64,000 nt of DNA from Hymenobacter cavernae (GTDB taxonomy: Bacteria; Bacteroidota; Bacteroidia; Cytophagales; Hymenobacteraceae). Shown one piece after another: positions 10,101 to 18,350 of the stretch. A program made the translations under genes and the position numbers. The stretch covers positions 434,001 through 498,000 of the forward strand of contig NZ_BMHT01000001.1 of the NCBI RefSeq assembly GCF_014641455.1. Reading direction: 5' to 3'. Numbering within the stretch: the stretch's first letter is position 1; each line of letters opens with the position of its first letter. The notes beneath the pieces were generated by a model. That model was not told the origin of the DNA. It was given only the letters and a program-made list of their open reading frames with translations, and did not search any database.

Positions 10101-10156
10101 AGCAACGCGCTTCTAAAGCCGTGTCGCTGCTCAACCAATATTATCCGCAGCAGTAA
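7142..10156 (+). CDS. DUF2723 (GT117, TMEM260-like) membrane glycosyltransferase
   Basis: A 1004-residue polytopic protein. The N-terminal half has roughly ten membrane segments. It carries the hallmark FWDCGEFIACSYKL and HPPGAPTFLLLGR near residues 33-60, matching DUF2723, a family related to eukaryotic TMEM260 protein O-mannosyltransferase (GT117, GT-C fold). The acidic pair in the DCGE loop is the expected catalytic region. The C-terminal half after about residue 590 is soluble, with NGDNDTFPLWYAQEVEGIR and an ending that looks TPR-like (AEAYLAAGDKAKAKEVLNKS). In Bacteroidota such proteins are candidates for O-glycosylation of exported proteins; the substrate is not shown here. Stand-alone transcription unit between a promoter and a terminator. 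Confidence 0.9.
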   Translation: MRRYQSLNNLVGWLVFAIATLTYLLTLEPTASFWDCGEFIACSYKLLVPHPPGAPTFLLLGRIMSLFSFGDVTKVAVLINALSALSSSFTVLFLFWTITILAKKLVLGSNVPNDEQLVPTSGQTLLILGSGVVGALAFAFSDSFWFNAVEGEVYAMSSLFTAAVVWIMLKWENRAHEADSDKWLILIAYVVGLSIGVHLLNLLALPALGFIYYYRRTANPTTMGGIITLVVSMIIVGAILVGIIPGLPSLAGAVEVFFVNTLGLPFDSGLIFFLIVFVALIWLGFRYSFRTRNRLVNTAMLSFVFILIGYSTYLIVPIRSSYHPTINENDPEDVLSFVSYLKREQYGDRPLLYGPQFNAEPVSQEEGAPRYVRKGDKYVVAEKRLETIYRDEDKMLLPRLYSSQPEHIYNYKKWIDIQQYTDPETGRPAYAKPTMGQNLSFLFRYQMGHMYMRYFLWNYVGRESDVQQAGVVWPTSSKQGLPERVAESKAHNNFFAIPLILGLVGLFFHVRRDGRTAFIVGLLFVFTGLAIVLYLNQPPIEPRERDYTFAGSTYAFAIWIGLGVLGIAELLRTVLKADTARGAVALLLGLLAPGLMVAQGWDDHNRSDRYASVDSAKNLLNSCAPNAILFTNGDNDTFPLWYAQEVEGIRTDVRVAVLSYLNTDWYIDQMKRRAYKSEPLPISMENKDYSQGTNDYLPYVENPGVKELNLKEFIQLVEQNSPLLQVGTQSGSTMLSFPARKFFLDVDTAAVEKLGIIPAERRKQLVPRMEWDLGKGAIEKKNLVILDILATNNWKRPVYFSTTVDNSDFMNLQPYFQLEGMANRILPARDPSYDPKADREGYVAKDVMYKNMMQVFAYRNLNDPNIFYDENSLRFPANYRDKFNQLAEAYLAAGDKAKAKEVLNKSFEVMPDKSIPYDFYTPQAIVPLVEVGEKQRANEIMDTVTNRAQQALAYYSTHNSALFDREIQTHLISLSNVYRAAEQIGDQQRASKAVSLLNQYYPQQ

Positions 10157-10177
10157 ACCGACCTAGGTTTAGAGAAG

Positions 10178-10210
10178 AAAAGCCGGTTCCTTTCGGGAAT
10201 CGGCTTTTTT
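10178..10210 (+). terminator. Rho-independent terminator
   Basis: AAAAGCCGGTTCC pairs with GGAATCGGCTTTT (one mismatch), followed by a T run, 22 nt after the DUF2723 gene. Confidence 0.85.
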
Positions 10211-10285
10211 CGTTGTAATACGTAAGCAAACTTGCGGCGAAACGTTGTGAAGAGTAGGCTTGCCAGTGCGATAGTAATTGCTGAA

Positions 10286-11521
10286 ATGAAAAAACCGATT
10301 CTTCTTGCCTTAGCGTCTCCTTTCTTACTTGTGCTCAGCTTGTTAAGTCTGCTGAGCGCAGTACCGGCTGGTCCGCGCCGCGACTTTTCGGATCAGTATC
10401 GCACCGAGCGCCAGGTGCAGGTTGATACCCGCCGCGAGAACGACAGTCTGCACGTTTTTCTCCGCTTCGCTGATGCGCAAGCGCCCCGCTCCGGTCAGCC
10501 GCTGCAAGTGGCCGCTTGGCCCGATTACGAAAGTCGGCGCCCGGTTTGGCAGGACAGCGTGCGGCACCTGTCCCGGCGCACCCGGCACCTAGGTTCGGCT
10601 ACGCTGGTCGACTTCTCGCTGCCGGTTGCCTCCCTCGCTGCCGGGCAGCTGGTGAACGTGTACAGCGGCACAACCAATAATGAGGACAGCGGTGCAGGTG
10701 TGTGGCTGGAAATCACGCCGGAGCGACTCAATCGCACCTTTATGTTGACTGACTCTGTCGGCGACCCGCTTCTGCGGCGCTATGTACGTGTCGGTGAGGT
10801 TTTTCAAGTGAGCAGCTATGGCGCTCAACAGCCGCTTACGATAAAGCAGTACGAGCCGAACTTCATGGCAGCGTTGCCGCCGATGACCAATCCGGCAACG
10901 CTGCCGCCTCCGCCCCGGACGATGACCCTCCAGGACTCTTCCACCATTCAAGCAGGACGCCGCATCAAGCTGGCTGGTCCGGGGTTGTACTCGCTTCGGG
11001 TGAATGGCAGCACCCGGCCTGTTGGCCTGCTGGCGGAGCGCAATAGCTTTCCGGAGCTAACGGTAGCCGTTGAGCTTATTCAGCCGCTTATTTACCTTAC
11101 CTCGACGGCGGAGCGCCAGAAGCTGTACAACTCGCCCGACCCTAAGCGGGCAGTTGACCAGTTTTGGCTTGGCGTAGCCGCCAATCAGCAAGTAATAGCT
11201 CGCCAGCTGATTCGCACCTATTATGAACGGGTGGCGGCGGCTAACCGCTTGTTTTCAAGCTACAAAGCTGGTTGGATGACTGACCGCGGCATGCTTTATA
11301 TTGTGTATGGCCCACCGGAAACGGTGTATCGGACGGCTACAGAGGAGCGCTGGCTGTATCGGCCGGGCACCACGGGCGAAGGCACGTACACGTTCCACCC
11401 GAAACCGAGTACCTTTGCACCCGAACACTATGAATTGGTGCGCCGCCCCGAGTACGAACGACTCTGGTATGCCGCCGTCGAGCAATGGAGAAAAGGACTG
11501 ACCGCCCCGACGGCCCGCTGA
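10286..11521 (+). CDS. GWxTD domain-containing exported protein
   Basis: 411 residues from the ATG giving MKKPILLALASP, with a signal sequence to about residue 27. The C-terminal third contains the defining motif GWMTDRGMLYIVYGPPETVY, followed by EERWLYRPG and TYTFHPKPS. GWxTD proteins are widespread in Bacteroidota and Acidobacteriota, with no established biochemical role. The N-terminal two thirds look like beta-sandwich material. The stop lies 37 nt inside the following rlmB reading frame, so the two genes overlap and are probably co-transcribed. A TTG further upstream would lengthen the N-terminus but would bury the signal peptide. Confidence 0.85.
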   Translation: MKKPILLALASPFLLVLSLLSLLSAVPAGPRRDFSDQYRTERQVQVDTRRENDSLHVFLRFADAQAPRSGQPLQVAAWPDYESRRPVWQDSVRHLSRRTRHLGSATLVDFSLPVASLAAGQLVNVYSGTTNNEDSGAGVWLEITPERLNRTFMLTDSVGDPLLRRYVRVGEVFQVSSYGAQQPLTIKQYEPNFMAALPPMTNPATLPPPPRTMTLQDSSTIQAGRRIKLAGPGLYSLRVNGSTRPVGLLAERNSFPELTVAVELIQPLIYLTSTAERQKLYNSPDPKRAVDQFWLGVAANQQVIARQLIRTYYERVAAANRLFSSYKAGWMTDRGMLYIVYGPPETVYRTATEERWLYRPGTTGEGTYTFHPKPSTFAPEHYELVRRPEYERLWYAAVEQWRKGLTAPTAR

Positions 11522-12411
11522 ATGAGCGCCGCCGCTTTTACGATTCCGAGAACCGCCCGGTGAACCGGCCAAACGACCGCGCCGAACGGGGCGCGGAAGG
11601 CGACCGTGCGCCCCGCGGCGACAAGCCGCGCTACCCGCACAAGCCCGCCGCCGACCGCAGCATTGAGATGCTGTTTGGCCTGCGCCCCATCTTGGAGGCG
11701 CTGAATGCAAACCGCACGCTGGAGAAAATCTACCTGCTGCGCAGCACCAAAAACAGCATTACGCAGGAGATAAGCGAGTTGGCTAAAGCTGCTAATATTC
11801 CAGTGGCCTTGGTGCCGCTGGAAAAGCTGAACGACCTTACCCGCAAAAACCACCAGGGCGCAGTAGCCTTCGTGTCGCCTATCGACTATCAGCCGCTTGA
11901 TAGCATTCTGGCCGGCTTGTACGAGGAAGGTAAAACGCCGCTTCTGCTTCTGCTCGACCGCATCACTGACGTGCGCAATTTCGGCTCTATTGCCCGAAAT
12001 GCGGAGTGCCTAGGTGTTAACGCCATTGTGGTGCCGAGTCGTGGCGCGGCCCAGATCAACGGCGACGCTCTCAAGACCTCGGCCGGCGCCCTGAACCTGA
12101 TTCCGGTGTGCCGGGAGCCTAATCTGAAAGAAACCATTGCTTTCCTGCAACAGTCGGGGGTGCAGGTGGTGGCGTGCACCGAGAAAGCAGAATCTAGCCT
12201 TGAGGCTGGCAACGTTGACCTTACCGGCCCGGTAGCGGTGCTCATGGGCAGCGAAGAAGATGGTATTTCGCCGGAATACCTAAAGCTGGCCGATCACAAA
12301 ATCCGCATTCCGATGGTGGGGCAGATTAGTTCGCTCAACGTGTCGGTTGCCAGCGGTATTATGCTGTTTGAAGTGCAGCGCCAGCGTCTGCGAGCCGCAG
12401 CCGGCCAGTAA
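11485..12411 (+). CDS. rlmB: 23S rRNA 2'-O-ribose methyltransferase, TrmH/SpoU family
   Basis: SPOUT-fold methyltransferase that uses S-adenosylmethionine to methylate an rRNA ribose (G2251 in E. coli numbering). Evident are the substrate-binding domain (MLFGLRPILEALNANRTLEK) and the three SpoU motifs LDRITDVRNFGSIARNAEC, VAVLMGSEEDGIS and IPMVGQISSLNVSVASGI with the knot. The first 60 residues are unusual: Arg/Asp/Pro-rich and probably disordered, possibly an RNA-binding tail. If translation began at the internal ATG at 11668 this tail would be absent and the overlap with the previous gene would vanish. The tail shows no hydrophobic core, so its reality rests on the open frame alone. Confidence 0.92.
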   Translation: MEKRTDRPDGPLNERRRFYDSENRPVNRPNDRAERGAEGDRAPRGDKPRYPHKPAADRSIEMLFGLRPILEALNANRTLEKIYLLRSTKNSITQEISELAKAANIPVALVPLEKLNDLTRKNHQGAVAFVSPIDYQPLDSILAGLYEEGKTPLLLLLDRITDVRNFGSIARNAECLGVNAIVVPSRGAAQINGDALKTSAGALNLIPVCREPNLKETIAFLQQSGVQVVACTEKAESSLEAGNVDLTGPVAVLMGSEEDGISPEYLKLADHKIRIPMVGQISSLNVSVASGIMLFEVQRQRLRAAAGQ

Positions 12412-12443
12412 GCTTACACCAGACAATTACTTATTATACTTTG

Positions 12444-12479
12444 AGCAGCTAGGTTTCGCTTCGGCAAAACCTAGCTGCT
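12444..12479. terminator. Hairpin containing the CTAGGT motif
   Basis: AGCAGCTAGGTTT pairs perfectly with AAACCTAGCTGCT around a 10-nt loop. It lies after rlmB and 12 nt before the acetyltransferase start, so it could terminate the former or act in the leader of the latter. The trailing T run is short. Confidence 0.6.
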
Positions 12480-12491
12480 TCATTTACGCTC

Positions 12492-13025
12492 ATGCTTGAT
12501 TCTCTTCAATTTACTCCTGCTACCCCGGCTGACGTTCCGGCCTTGGTGGCACTCGTAAACAGCGCCTACCGCGGCGATGAATCCCGCAAAGGCTGGACTA
12601 CTGAAGCTGATTTGCTGGAAGGCATTCGGACGGACGCTGACTCTTTGCACGAGATGCTGCAAACGCCGACCGTCACCATTCTCAAATGCACCGATGCCGA
12701 AGAACAATTGCTTGGGTGCGTGTACCTGGAGAAGAAGGCGGAGACGCTGTACCTAGGTATGCTCTCCGTAAAGCCGGGCTTGCAGGCGCAAGGCATCGGC
12801 AAACAGCTACTGCAAGCGGGAGAAGCCTACGCTCAGCAGCAGCACTGCCAGACAGTGACGATGACGGTCATTTCGGTGCGGCACGAGCTGATTGCTTGGT
12901 ATGAGCGGCGCAGCTACCGCCTAACTGGTGCTACCGAGCCGTTCCCAACCTCCACTAAGTTCGGCATTCCGAATCAGAAACTCCTGTTTGTGGTGATGGA
13001 GAAGTCGCTTTCGCTCACCGCCTAG
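12492..13025 (+). CDS. GNAT family N-acetyltransferase
   Basis: 177 residues with a single GNAT fold. Acetyl-CoA-binding motif A is LSVKPGLQAQGIGKQLL at about 96-112 and the later strand-helix includes MTVISVRHELIAWYERRSYR. The FTPATPADVPALVALVNSAYRG start is typical of the family. The substrate cannot be told from sequence; the set with an IRTDADSLHEML insertion resembles general small-molecule acetyltransferases. It is convergent with susD and the two share a bidirectional terminator. Confidence 0.88.
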   Translation: MLDSLQFTPATPADVPALVALVNSAYRGDESRKGWTTEADLLEGIRTDADSLHEMLQTPTVTILKCTDAEEQLLGCVYLEKKAETLYLGMLSVKPGLQAQGIGKQLLQAGEAYAQQQHCQTVTMTVISVRHELIAWYERRSYRLTGATEPFPTSTKFGIPNQKLLFVVMEKSLSLTA

Positions 13026-13044
13026 TAGCAACCTGCTTACACGC

Positions 13045-13080
13045 AAAAAGCCCCGACACTTGGCAGGTATCGGGGCTTTT
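13045..13080. terminator. Bidirectional terminator between acetyltransferase and susD
   Basis: AAAAAGCCCCGA and TCGGGGCTTTT form a perfect stem with A and T runs on either side, placed between two converging genes. Confidence 0.85.
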
Positions 13081-13099
13081 CGTTGGAACGCTGCAAGTC

Positions 13100-14677
13100 T
13101 TAATAGCCTGGGTTCTGAGCCAACGTACCGTTGGTGTTCAGGTCGATAGACGTCTGCGGAATGGGCAAAAGCAAGTGTTTCTGCGTCAGGCCCGTTACGG
13201 AAGCGCCGTTCAGGCGGAGCGTGCGTTCTACGAGTGTGCCGGTGCGCATCAGCGTAATGCGGCGCTGCTCCTCGCCAATCAGCTCGCGGGCGCGCTCATC
13301 GAGGATAAAGTTCAGGTTTATCTGGCTGGCCGTCACCTGCGGAGCCTGAGCGCGGGTGCGCAGCATGTTGATGCTAGCGGCTGCTTCGGCCAGTTTGCCT
13401 TGCTTGAACTGCGCCTCGGCCAGCAGCAGATACGTTTCACCTAAACGCATCATAGTCAGATCTTTAATAGTACCGAAGCCGAAGGTGTCGGCGGGGTCAA
13501 ACTGGTTCCACTTGGTGGTGTAGGGCGTAATATTGTAGATAGTATCCGAGCCCGTCAGGCCCGTCACGCGCTTGCCGTAGGTGGCGGGCATCGTGGCGTC
13601 GTTGTAGTAGAAGCGCCGCTTGAGGTTATACTTCGAGTTGCGCATATCTGGATTTGAGTACAGCCGGTAGTCGACCCAGTTGCTGAGGCGCAGGCGACCT
13701 AGGCCACGGCCTCCGAGCGAATCAGCCAAGGCCATCCCTTTGATGTTGTAGTAAGCGGGCACCCACATGCGGCGCTGCTGCGCGCTGGTGGTGGCACCGG
13801 GTACGAGCAACTGCTGCTCAATACCCCAGATGACTTCCGTGTTGCCTTGGTTGCGACGCTGGTTGCCAACAATAAACATGTCGGAGAAGTAGTCGCCGGG
13901 CTGGCTGGCTCGCACCCCATAGCGGGCCATGATGAGCTTGTACTGATTGCTGTTGATCAGGGCTTGCAGCACTTGCTCGGCCTGCGCGTTCTGGCCAGTG
14001 CGCAGGTACACTTCACCGAGCAGGTGCTGGGCTGCACCCCGCGTAATCCGCCCCGACGCAGCTTGGCTCGCAGTGAACATACTTGGAATAGCCGTTGTCA
14101 AGTCGTTGATGATAAATGCATTGACGTCCGCAACTGGTGTGCGCGTGAAGTCAGTGCGCGGCGAGGTCACGGGTGCTTCTACCAGCGGCACGTCGCCCCA
14201 GAGGGTTGCCAGGAAATTGTAAGCGTAGGCGCGGAAGAACCTAGCTTCCGCGCTGATGCGGTTTTTGTAGCCCTGCCGCAACGTGGCCGGCGCATTGGCT
14301 GCGCCCTGAATAATCTGGTTGCAGTTGTTGATGGTCCGGTAAGCCCAACTCCACATCACTTCTGCGGCCCGGTCTTGCGGGTTGAGCAAGGTGTAGTTGT
14401 AGTAGGGAATCTCAGCCCCCTGCACCTGACCAGGAATGGCTACGTCGGTGCCTTCCTGCATCATGCCGAGCAGGCCCTGCTCATCGGAGCGGGTGTACTG
14501 CTCGCGCACCACCGATTGCAGGCCGGCCATAGCCGATTCGAAGCCCAGCGAGTCCACAAGCACCGTTTGGGGCGTGTAGAGCGAGGCGGGGTTTTCGTCG
14601 AGGTAATCTTTCTTACAAGAGCTGATAAACTGAGCCGTGACCAGCAGGGCTGTAAAGGCTAGCGCAAAGCGTTTCAT
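13100..14677 (-). CDS. SusD/RagB-type surface glycan-binding lipoprotein
   Basis: 525 residues with a lipoprotein signal (LVTAQFISSCKKDYLDENP, acylated Cys at about residue 21) and the SusD-like pattern. There is an N-terminal TPR-like helical region with the SusD signature YNFLATLWGDVPLVEAPV, and a C-terminal RagB segment, LTMMRLGETYLLLAEAQFKQ to ILDERARELIGEEQRR. It forms the lid over the neighbouring SusC barrel and captures oligosaccharide at the cell surface. It is downstream of susC in the same operon with a 129-nt gap containing a strong inverted repeat. Linked kdu genes suggest uronic-acid-containing glycans as substrate, by context only. Confidence 0.95.
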   Translation of the reverse strand: MKRFALAFTALLVTAQFISSCKKDYLDENPASLYTPQTVLVDSLGFESAMAGLQSVVREQYTRSDEQGLLGMMQEGTDVAIPGQVQGAEIPYYNYTLLNPQDRAAEVMWSWAYRTINNCNQIIQGAANAPATLRQGYKNRISAEARFFRAYAYNFLATLWGDVPLVEAPVTSPRTDFTRTPVADVNAFIINDLTTAIPSMFTASQAASGRITRGAAQHLLGEVYLRTGQNAQAEQVLQALINSNQYKLIMARYGVRASQPGDYFSDMFIVGNQRRNQGNTEVIWGIEQQLLVPGATTSAQQRRMWVPAYYNIKGMALADSLGGRGLGRLRLSNWVDYRLYSNPDMRNSKYNLKRRFYYNDATMPATYGKRVTGLTGSDTIYNITPYTTKWNQFDPADTFGFGTIKDLTMMRLGETYLLLAEAQFKQGKLAEAAASINMLRTRAQAPQVTASQINLNFILDERARELIGEEQRRITLMRTGTLVERTLRLNGASVTGLTQKHLLLPIPQTSIDLNTNGTLAQNPGY

Positions 14678-14722
14678 ATGTCGAAGTGGGATTTTTTAAA
14701 ATGAGCTGCCAGCTATTATTGC

Positions 14723-14794
14723 TTAGCTGATGGCTGTTAGCTGTTAGCTTTTTCGATAAGGTGGAAAGGCTAGCAGCTAACAGCCATCAGCTAA
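14723..14794. repeat. Perfect 21-bp inverted repeat in the susC-susD gap
   Basis: TTAGCTGATGGCTGTTAGCT (14723-14742, plus one base) is exactly complementary to 14774-14794. Each arm is itself made of GCTGTTA words. In the susC to susD transcript this would be a stable stem-loop and could set the SusC:SusD ratio or protect one mRNA end. It could also be a passive mobile-type repeat; no T run follows it on the minus strand, so it is not an obvious terminator. Confidence 0.75.
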
Positions 14795-14806
14795 CAGCTG
14801 AAAATT

Positions 14807-17800
14807 TTAACGCAGACCTAGGTTGAGGCCGAAGACGAACGTGCGCACGGTGGGGAAGTTGGGGTTGGAGCCCTGCGTCGCACCCGGCGTGCCATTATTG
14901 ACGTTCGTATTGGGACTGAAATTCGTGGATGAGCTGAGCAGGCTGATGGGGTTGTCGATGTTGCCGGTGCCGTTGCCGAGGGTGTAGGTCTGCTCGGGGT
15001 CCCAGCCAACCCACTTGGTCCAGGTGTAGAGGTTGCGCCCGCTCACGTACACCGACAGTGCACCTAGCTTGAGCTTATCGATCAGGGCGGCCGGGAAGGT
15101 ATAGTTCAGCGTTAGGTCTTTAAGGCGCGTGAAGCTACCGTTGCTCGGAAAACCGTACTGACGGGGGTTGATGTAGCTCAAGCCGGGACGGTCTTGGCTC
15201 TTGTTTTCGGGTGTCCAGTAGCCAACTTCCCGCGAGGTGTTGAGGCGCCCACCTAGATCCAGAAAGTTCAGGTTGTTGTTGTTCTTCAGCACGCCCTGCA
15301 CCGTCTGGATGAACACCCGCAAACTCAACCCTTTGTAGGTAAAGGTGTTGGTGATGCCGCCCTGCCATTTGGGAAGGTTCGTACCTAGGTACCGGCGGTC
15401 GAGAGTTGTGATCTGCTTGTCGCCGTTGAGGTCCGCAAACTTCAGGTCGCCGGGCTTGGCGGTGGGGTCCTGGCCGCTGGGGTCTTCTCCCTGCTGCCAC
15501 ACGCCGGTTTTTACGTAAGTGTACACGCCGTTGAGCGGCCGACCAATGAAGAGGTTGTTGCCGATGTCATCGGCGCTGGTGTACCCTAGGCTCAGCAGCT
15601 TGTTGCGGTTGCCCGAGGCGTTCAGGGTCGTTTCCCAGGTGAAGTTGGAGTTCTGCACGTTAGCCGTGGTCAGGCTCACTTCCAGACCGCGGTTGCGCAC
15701 CGAGCCTACGTTGTCCAGAATGGTGCCGTAGCCCGAGATAATCGGAATCTGACGGTTCAGCAGCAGATCCTCGGTTTTGGCGTCGTAGTACTCAACGGTA
15801 CCGGTGATGCGGTTTTTCAGAAAGCCAAAATCCACCGCATAGTTGGCGCTGGTCGTTTGCTCCCACTTCAGAAGTGGGTTTCCGATCCGGTTGGGCTGTA
15901 CGCCCGTGGTGGGTACCCCGCCGTAGGCATATTGCAGCAGCCCGTTGCCCGTGATGGTGCCATACGGATTGATGCCTTCATTTCCTGTAGTGCCATACGA
16001 AAAGCGCAGCTTCAGCACGTTCACCGTGCTTTGGTCTTTCAGGAAAGCCTCGTTGCCGATGTTCCATCCTAGGGCTACGGAAGGGAAGATGGCGTACTTG
16101 TCGGCCTCAGCACCGAACACCGACGAGCCGTCGCGCCGGGCCGTCACCGTGAACAGGTAGCGGCTGTCGTAGTTGTAGTTGAGGCGTCCCATCTGCGACA
16201 CCAGTGTGCGGCGCTCACTATACGAGCTGATGGTGGGCGTGTTCGCACCCGAGCCAATGCTGTTAAAGCCAATCCGGTCGTTGATGAAGCCGGTGGCCGT
16301 TTGGCTGGTCGTGAAGTAGCGGTTTTCCTGGGCGCTGTAAAGGGCCGTCAGATCGAAGTGGTGCTTGCCGAACGTCCGGTTGTAAAACAGCAGGTTCTCC
16401 ACTGTGTAGTTCTGGCGCTCATCGTTGATGAGTTGGGCCGTGCCGCGCAGGTCGCCGAAGGCCCGACCGTTGTAGTTGGCGAAGCGCCCGGGTCGGTACG
16501 AGTACGTGGCGTTCAGGCGGTATTTCAGCCCTTCTATAAAGGTAGGCTCCACCTCAGCGTAGCCGGTGCCGGTGAGCTGATTTACGCGGTCCTCGCGCTG
16601 CGTGGTCAAACCTAGCAAGGCATTCTTCACCAGCTGTTCCGGCGGCTGCGGATAAATCGTGTAGGTGCCGTCGGGGTTGTAAGGCGTGCCGTAGGGGCTC
16701 AGCACCTGGGCCAGGCTCAGGTCGGCGCGGCCGCCGTTGTCGTTGGAAGTCGAGTAGAAAGCCGAGGTGCCTACGCGCAGCCAGTCCGTGAGCGTGGCGT
16801 CAATGTTCGAGCGCAGGCTAATCCGCTGAAACTGGTAGCCTTTGATAATGCCTTTCTGCTTGAAATAGTCGCCCGATACGAAGAATTTCACGTTTTCGGT
16901 ACCACCCGAAATAGAGGCGTTGTGGTCCTGAATAAAGCCTTGCTGCTTAACCAGATCCATCCAGTCGGTGGTGCGACCGGCATTGTAGTTTTCCAGCTCA
17001 CCGGTGTTTGGTACGGGCGAGAGGTTGATGCCGCGCTGGCGGGTAAACTCCTGCCACTTCTCCGAGAAGGCTGGCCCATTGAGCGGGTGCAGCTTGTTGA
17101 CCATGTACTCGGGTCCGGCGTAGCCGTTGTAGCGAATCTGGGGCTTACCGGTTTTGCCGCGCTTGGTCGTCACCAGGATTACCCCGTTGGAGCCCCGCGT
17201 GCCATAGATGGCCGTCGAAGAAGCATCCTTCAGAATCTCGATAGAGGCAATGTCGTTGGGGTTGATGTCGTTCAGGTTGCCCGGAAACGGCACCCCATCT
17301 ACTACCAGGTACGGGTTGGTGCCGGCAGTGATGGAGCGCACACCCCGGATCTGGATGTTAGGCTGACTGCCCGGCACGCTCGACGAAGCAGTGATGTTGA
17401 CACCTGCTACCGCACCTTGCAGCGCCTGCGCCACGTTCGAAACCGGAATACGCTCCAAGCGGTCCTGCGGCACCGAAGCCACGGAGCCCGTCACGTCGGA
17501 GCGTTTCTGGGTGCCGTAGCCCACCACCACTACCTCGTTCAGGTCCTGCGTGTTCTGGGCTAGCTTGATAGAAAAAGTAGTCTGGGTGCCAACCGGAATT
17601 TCCTGCTTCACGTAGCCGATGGAGGAAATGACCAACGTAGGCGTGGTGGCACCCGCCGGAATGTTGAGGGTGAAGCGGCCGTTTACGTCGGTGGTAGTAC
17701 CTAGGGTGGTGCCTTTCAGCACCACCGTGGCGCCCGGCATCCCATTGCCCTTTTCGTCGAGCACCGTGCCGGTTACCGGTCCTTCGGCAGCTAGCTCCGT

Positions 17801-17929
17801 GTTGGCGGGCAGCGCTGAATTGGCGACTGCCTTGTTGTTGCCCTCCGCGTTCTTCGCATAAGCAGCAGCAGAAAGCGAGGCTTGTAGAGGCACAAGTGCC
17901 CCGCATAAGAGTAATGTTTTTACTCTCAT
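14807..17929 (-). CDS. SusC/RagA-type TonB-dependent outer-membrane transporter
   Basis: 1040 residues. A signal peptide (about 1-25) is followed by a carboxypeptidase-like regulatory domain (GPVTGTVLDEKGNGMPGATV at about 50-130), the SusC family strand DLNEVVVVGYGTQKRSDVTG, a TonB plug (VPFPGNLNDINPNDIASIEI, then LKDASSTAIYGTRGSNGVIL) and a 22-strand barrel ending in VRTFVFGLNLGLR with the outer-membrane C-terminal signature. It imports oligosaccharides across the outer membrane using TonB energy, with SusD as lid. No regulator of the SusR, HTCS or anti-sigma type is adjacent. Confidence 0.96.
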   Translation of the reverse strand: MRVKTLLLCGALVPLQASLSAAAYAKNAEGNNKAVANSALPANTELAAEGPVTGTVLDEKGNGMPGATVVLKGTTLGTTTDVNGRFTLNIPAGATTPTLVISSIGYVKQEIPVGTQTTFSIKLAQNTQDLNEVVVVGYGTQKRSDVTGSVASVPQDRLERIPVSNVAQALQGAVAGVNITASSSVPGSQPNIQIRGVRSITAGTNPYLVVDGVPFPGNLNDINPNDIASIEILKDASSTAIYGTRGSNGVILVTTKRGKTGKPQIRYNGYAGPEYMVNKLHPLNGPAFSEKWQEFTRQRGINLSPVPNTGELENYNAGRTTDWMDLVKQQGFIQDHNASISGGTENVKFFVSGDYFKQKGIIKGYQFQRISLRSNIDATLTDWLRVGTSAFYSTSNDNGGRADLSLAQVLSPYGTPYNPDGTYTIYPQPPEQLVKNALLGLTTQREDRVNQLTGTGYAEVEPTFIEGLKYRLNATYSYRPGRFANYNGRAFGDLRGTAQLINDERQNYTVENLLFYNRTFGKHHFDLTALYSAQENRYFTTSQTATGFINDRIGFNSIGSGANTPTISSYSERRTLVSQMGRLNYNYDSRYLFTVTARRDGSSVFGAEADKYAIFPSVALGWNIGNEAFLKDQSTVNVLKLRFSYGTTGNEGINPYGTITGNGLLQYAYGGVPTTGVQPNRIGNPLLKWEQTTSANYAVDFGFLKNRITGTVEYYDAKTEDLLLNRQIPIISGYGTILDNVGSVRNRGLEVSLTTANVQNSNFTWETTLNASGNRNKLLSLGYTSADDIGNNLFIGRPLNGVYTYVKTGVWQQGEDPSGQDPTAKPGDLKFADLNGDKQITTLDRRYLGTNLPKWQGGITNTFTYKGLSLRVFIQTVQGVLKNNNNLNFLDLGGRLNTSREVGYWTPENKSQDRPGLSYINPRQYGFPSNGSFTRLKDLTLNYTFPAALIDKLKLGALSVYVSGRNLYTWTKWVGWDPEQTYTLGNGTGNIDNPISLLSSSTNFSPNTNVNNGTPGATQGSNPNFPTVRTFVFGLNLGLR

Positions 17930-18350
17930 AGATGAAAAGAATTAGCATCCCGGCCGATGCCGGAACAGGTGGGAGATGGAGAAGACAAGCACGAATTATC
18001 CGCCTGAAAACCTAGCACATGCGTGAGGCTACTGCCCTCGCCCCGGCGGCTCGCCAGCAGGCAGCGCCACAGCCAGACTTCAATTGAATAGTCGAAAAGT
18101 ACACCTCCTTTCCGGAGCAGGACGGGGTGCTTTTAGTCAAAATGGGGGATAAATTAGGCAGCTGTCCGATTTTAGCAACCTAGGTCTCAACCCGTTGTAT
18201 AAACCGCCGTTGCGGCCCACCCGCCACCCCCGCCGGCGCAGTCAAGCCCTTTGCCGGGGGCGCCAGTTAGCTGACGAGGAAAAGGCAGGAGCAGGAGGCA
18301 TGGAAAGCCCCGGCTTCTTACCTTAACGCCCACTAACCAAAACGGACCTC
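17930..18350. other. Divergent regulatory region between susC and kduD
   Basis: About 420 nt without a gene, between two outward-reading genes of the same locus. On the minus strand 18007-18014 reads TAGGTTTT, one base off the -7 consensus, about 80 nt before susC. I found no clear -7 element for kduD and no recognisable operator. The region contains one CCTAGGT copy at about 18180. Confidence 0.4.

Noticed and set aside
13847..14662. Long open frame opposite susD
   Set aside because: It lies entirely inside susD on the other strand and the protein has no domain or consistent composition. GC-rich coding DNA gives such shadows.
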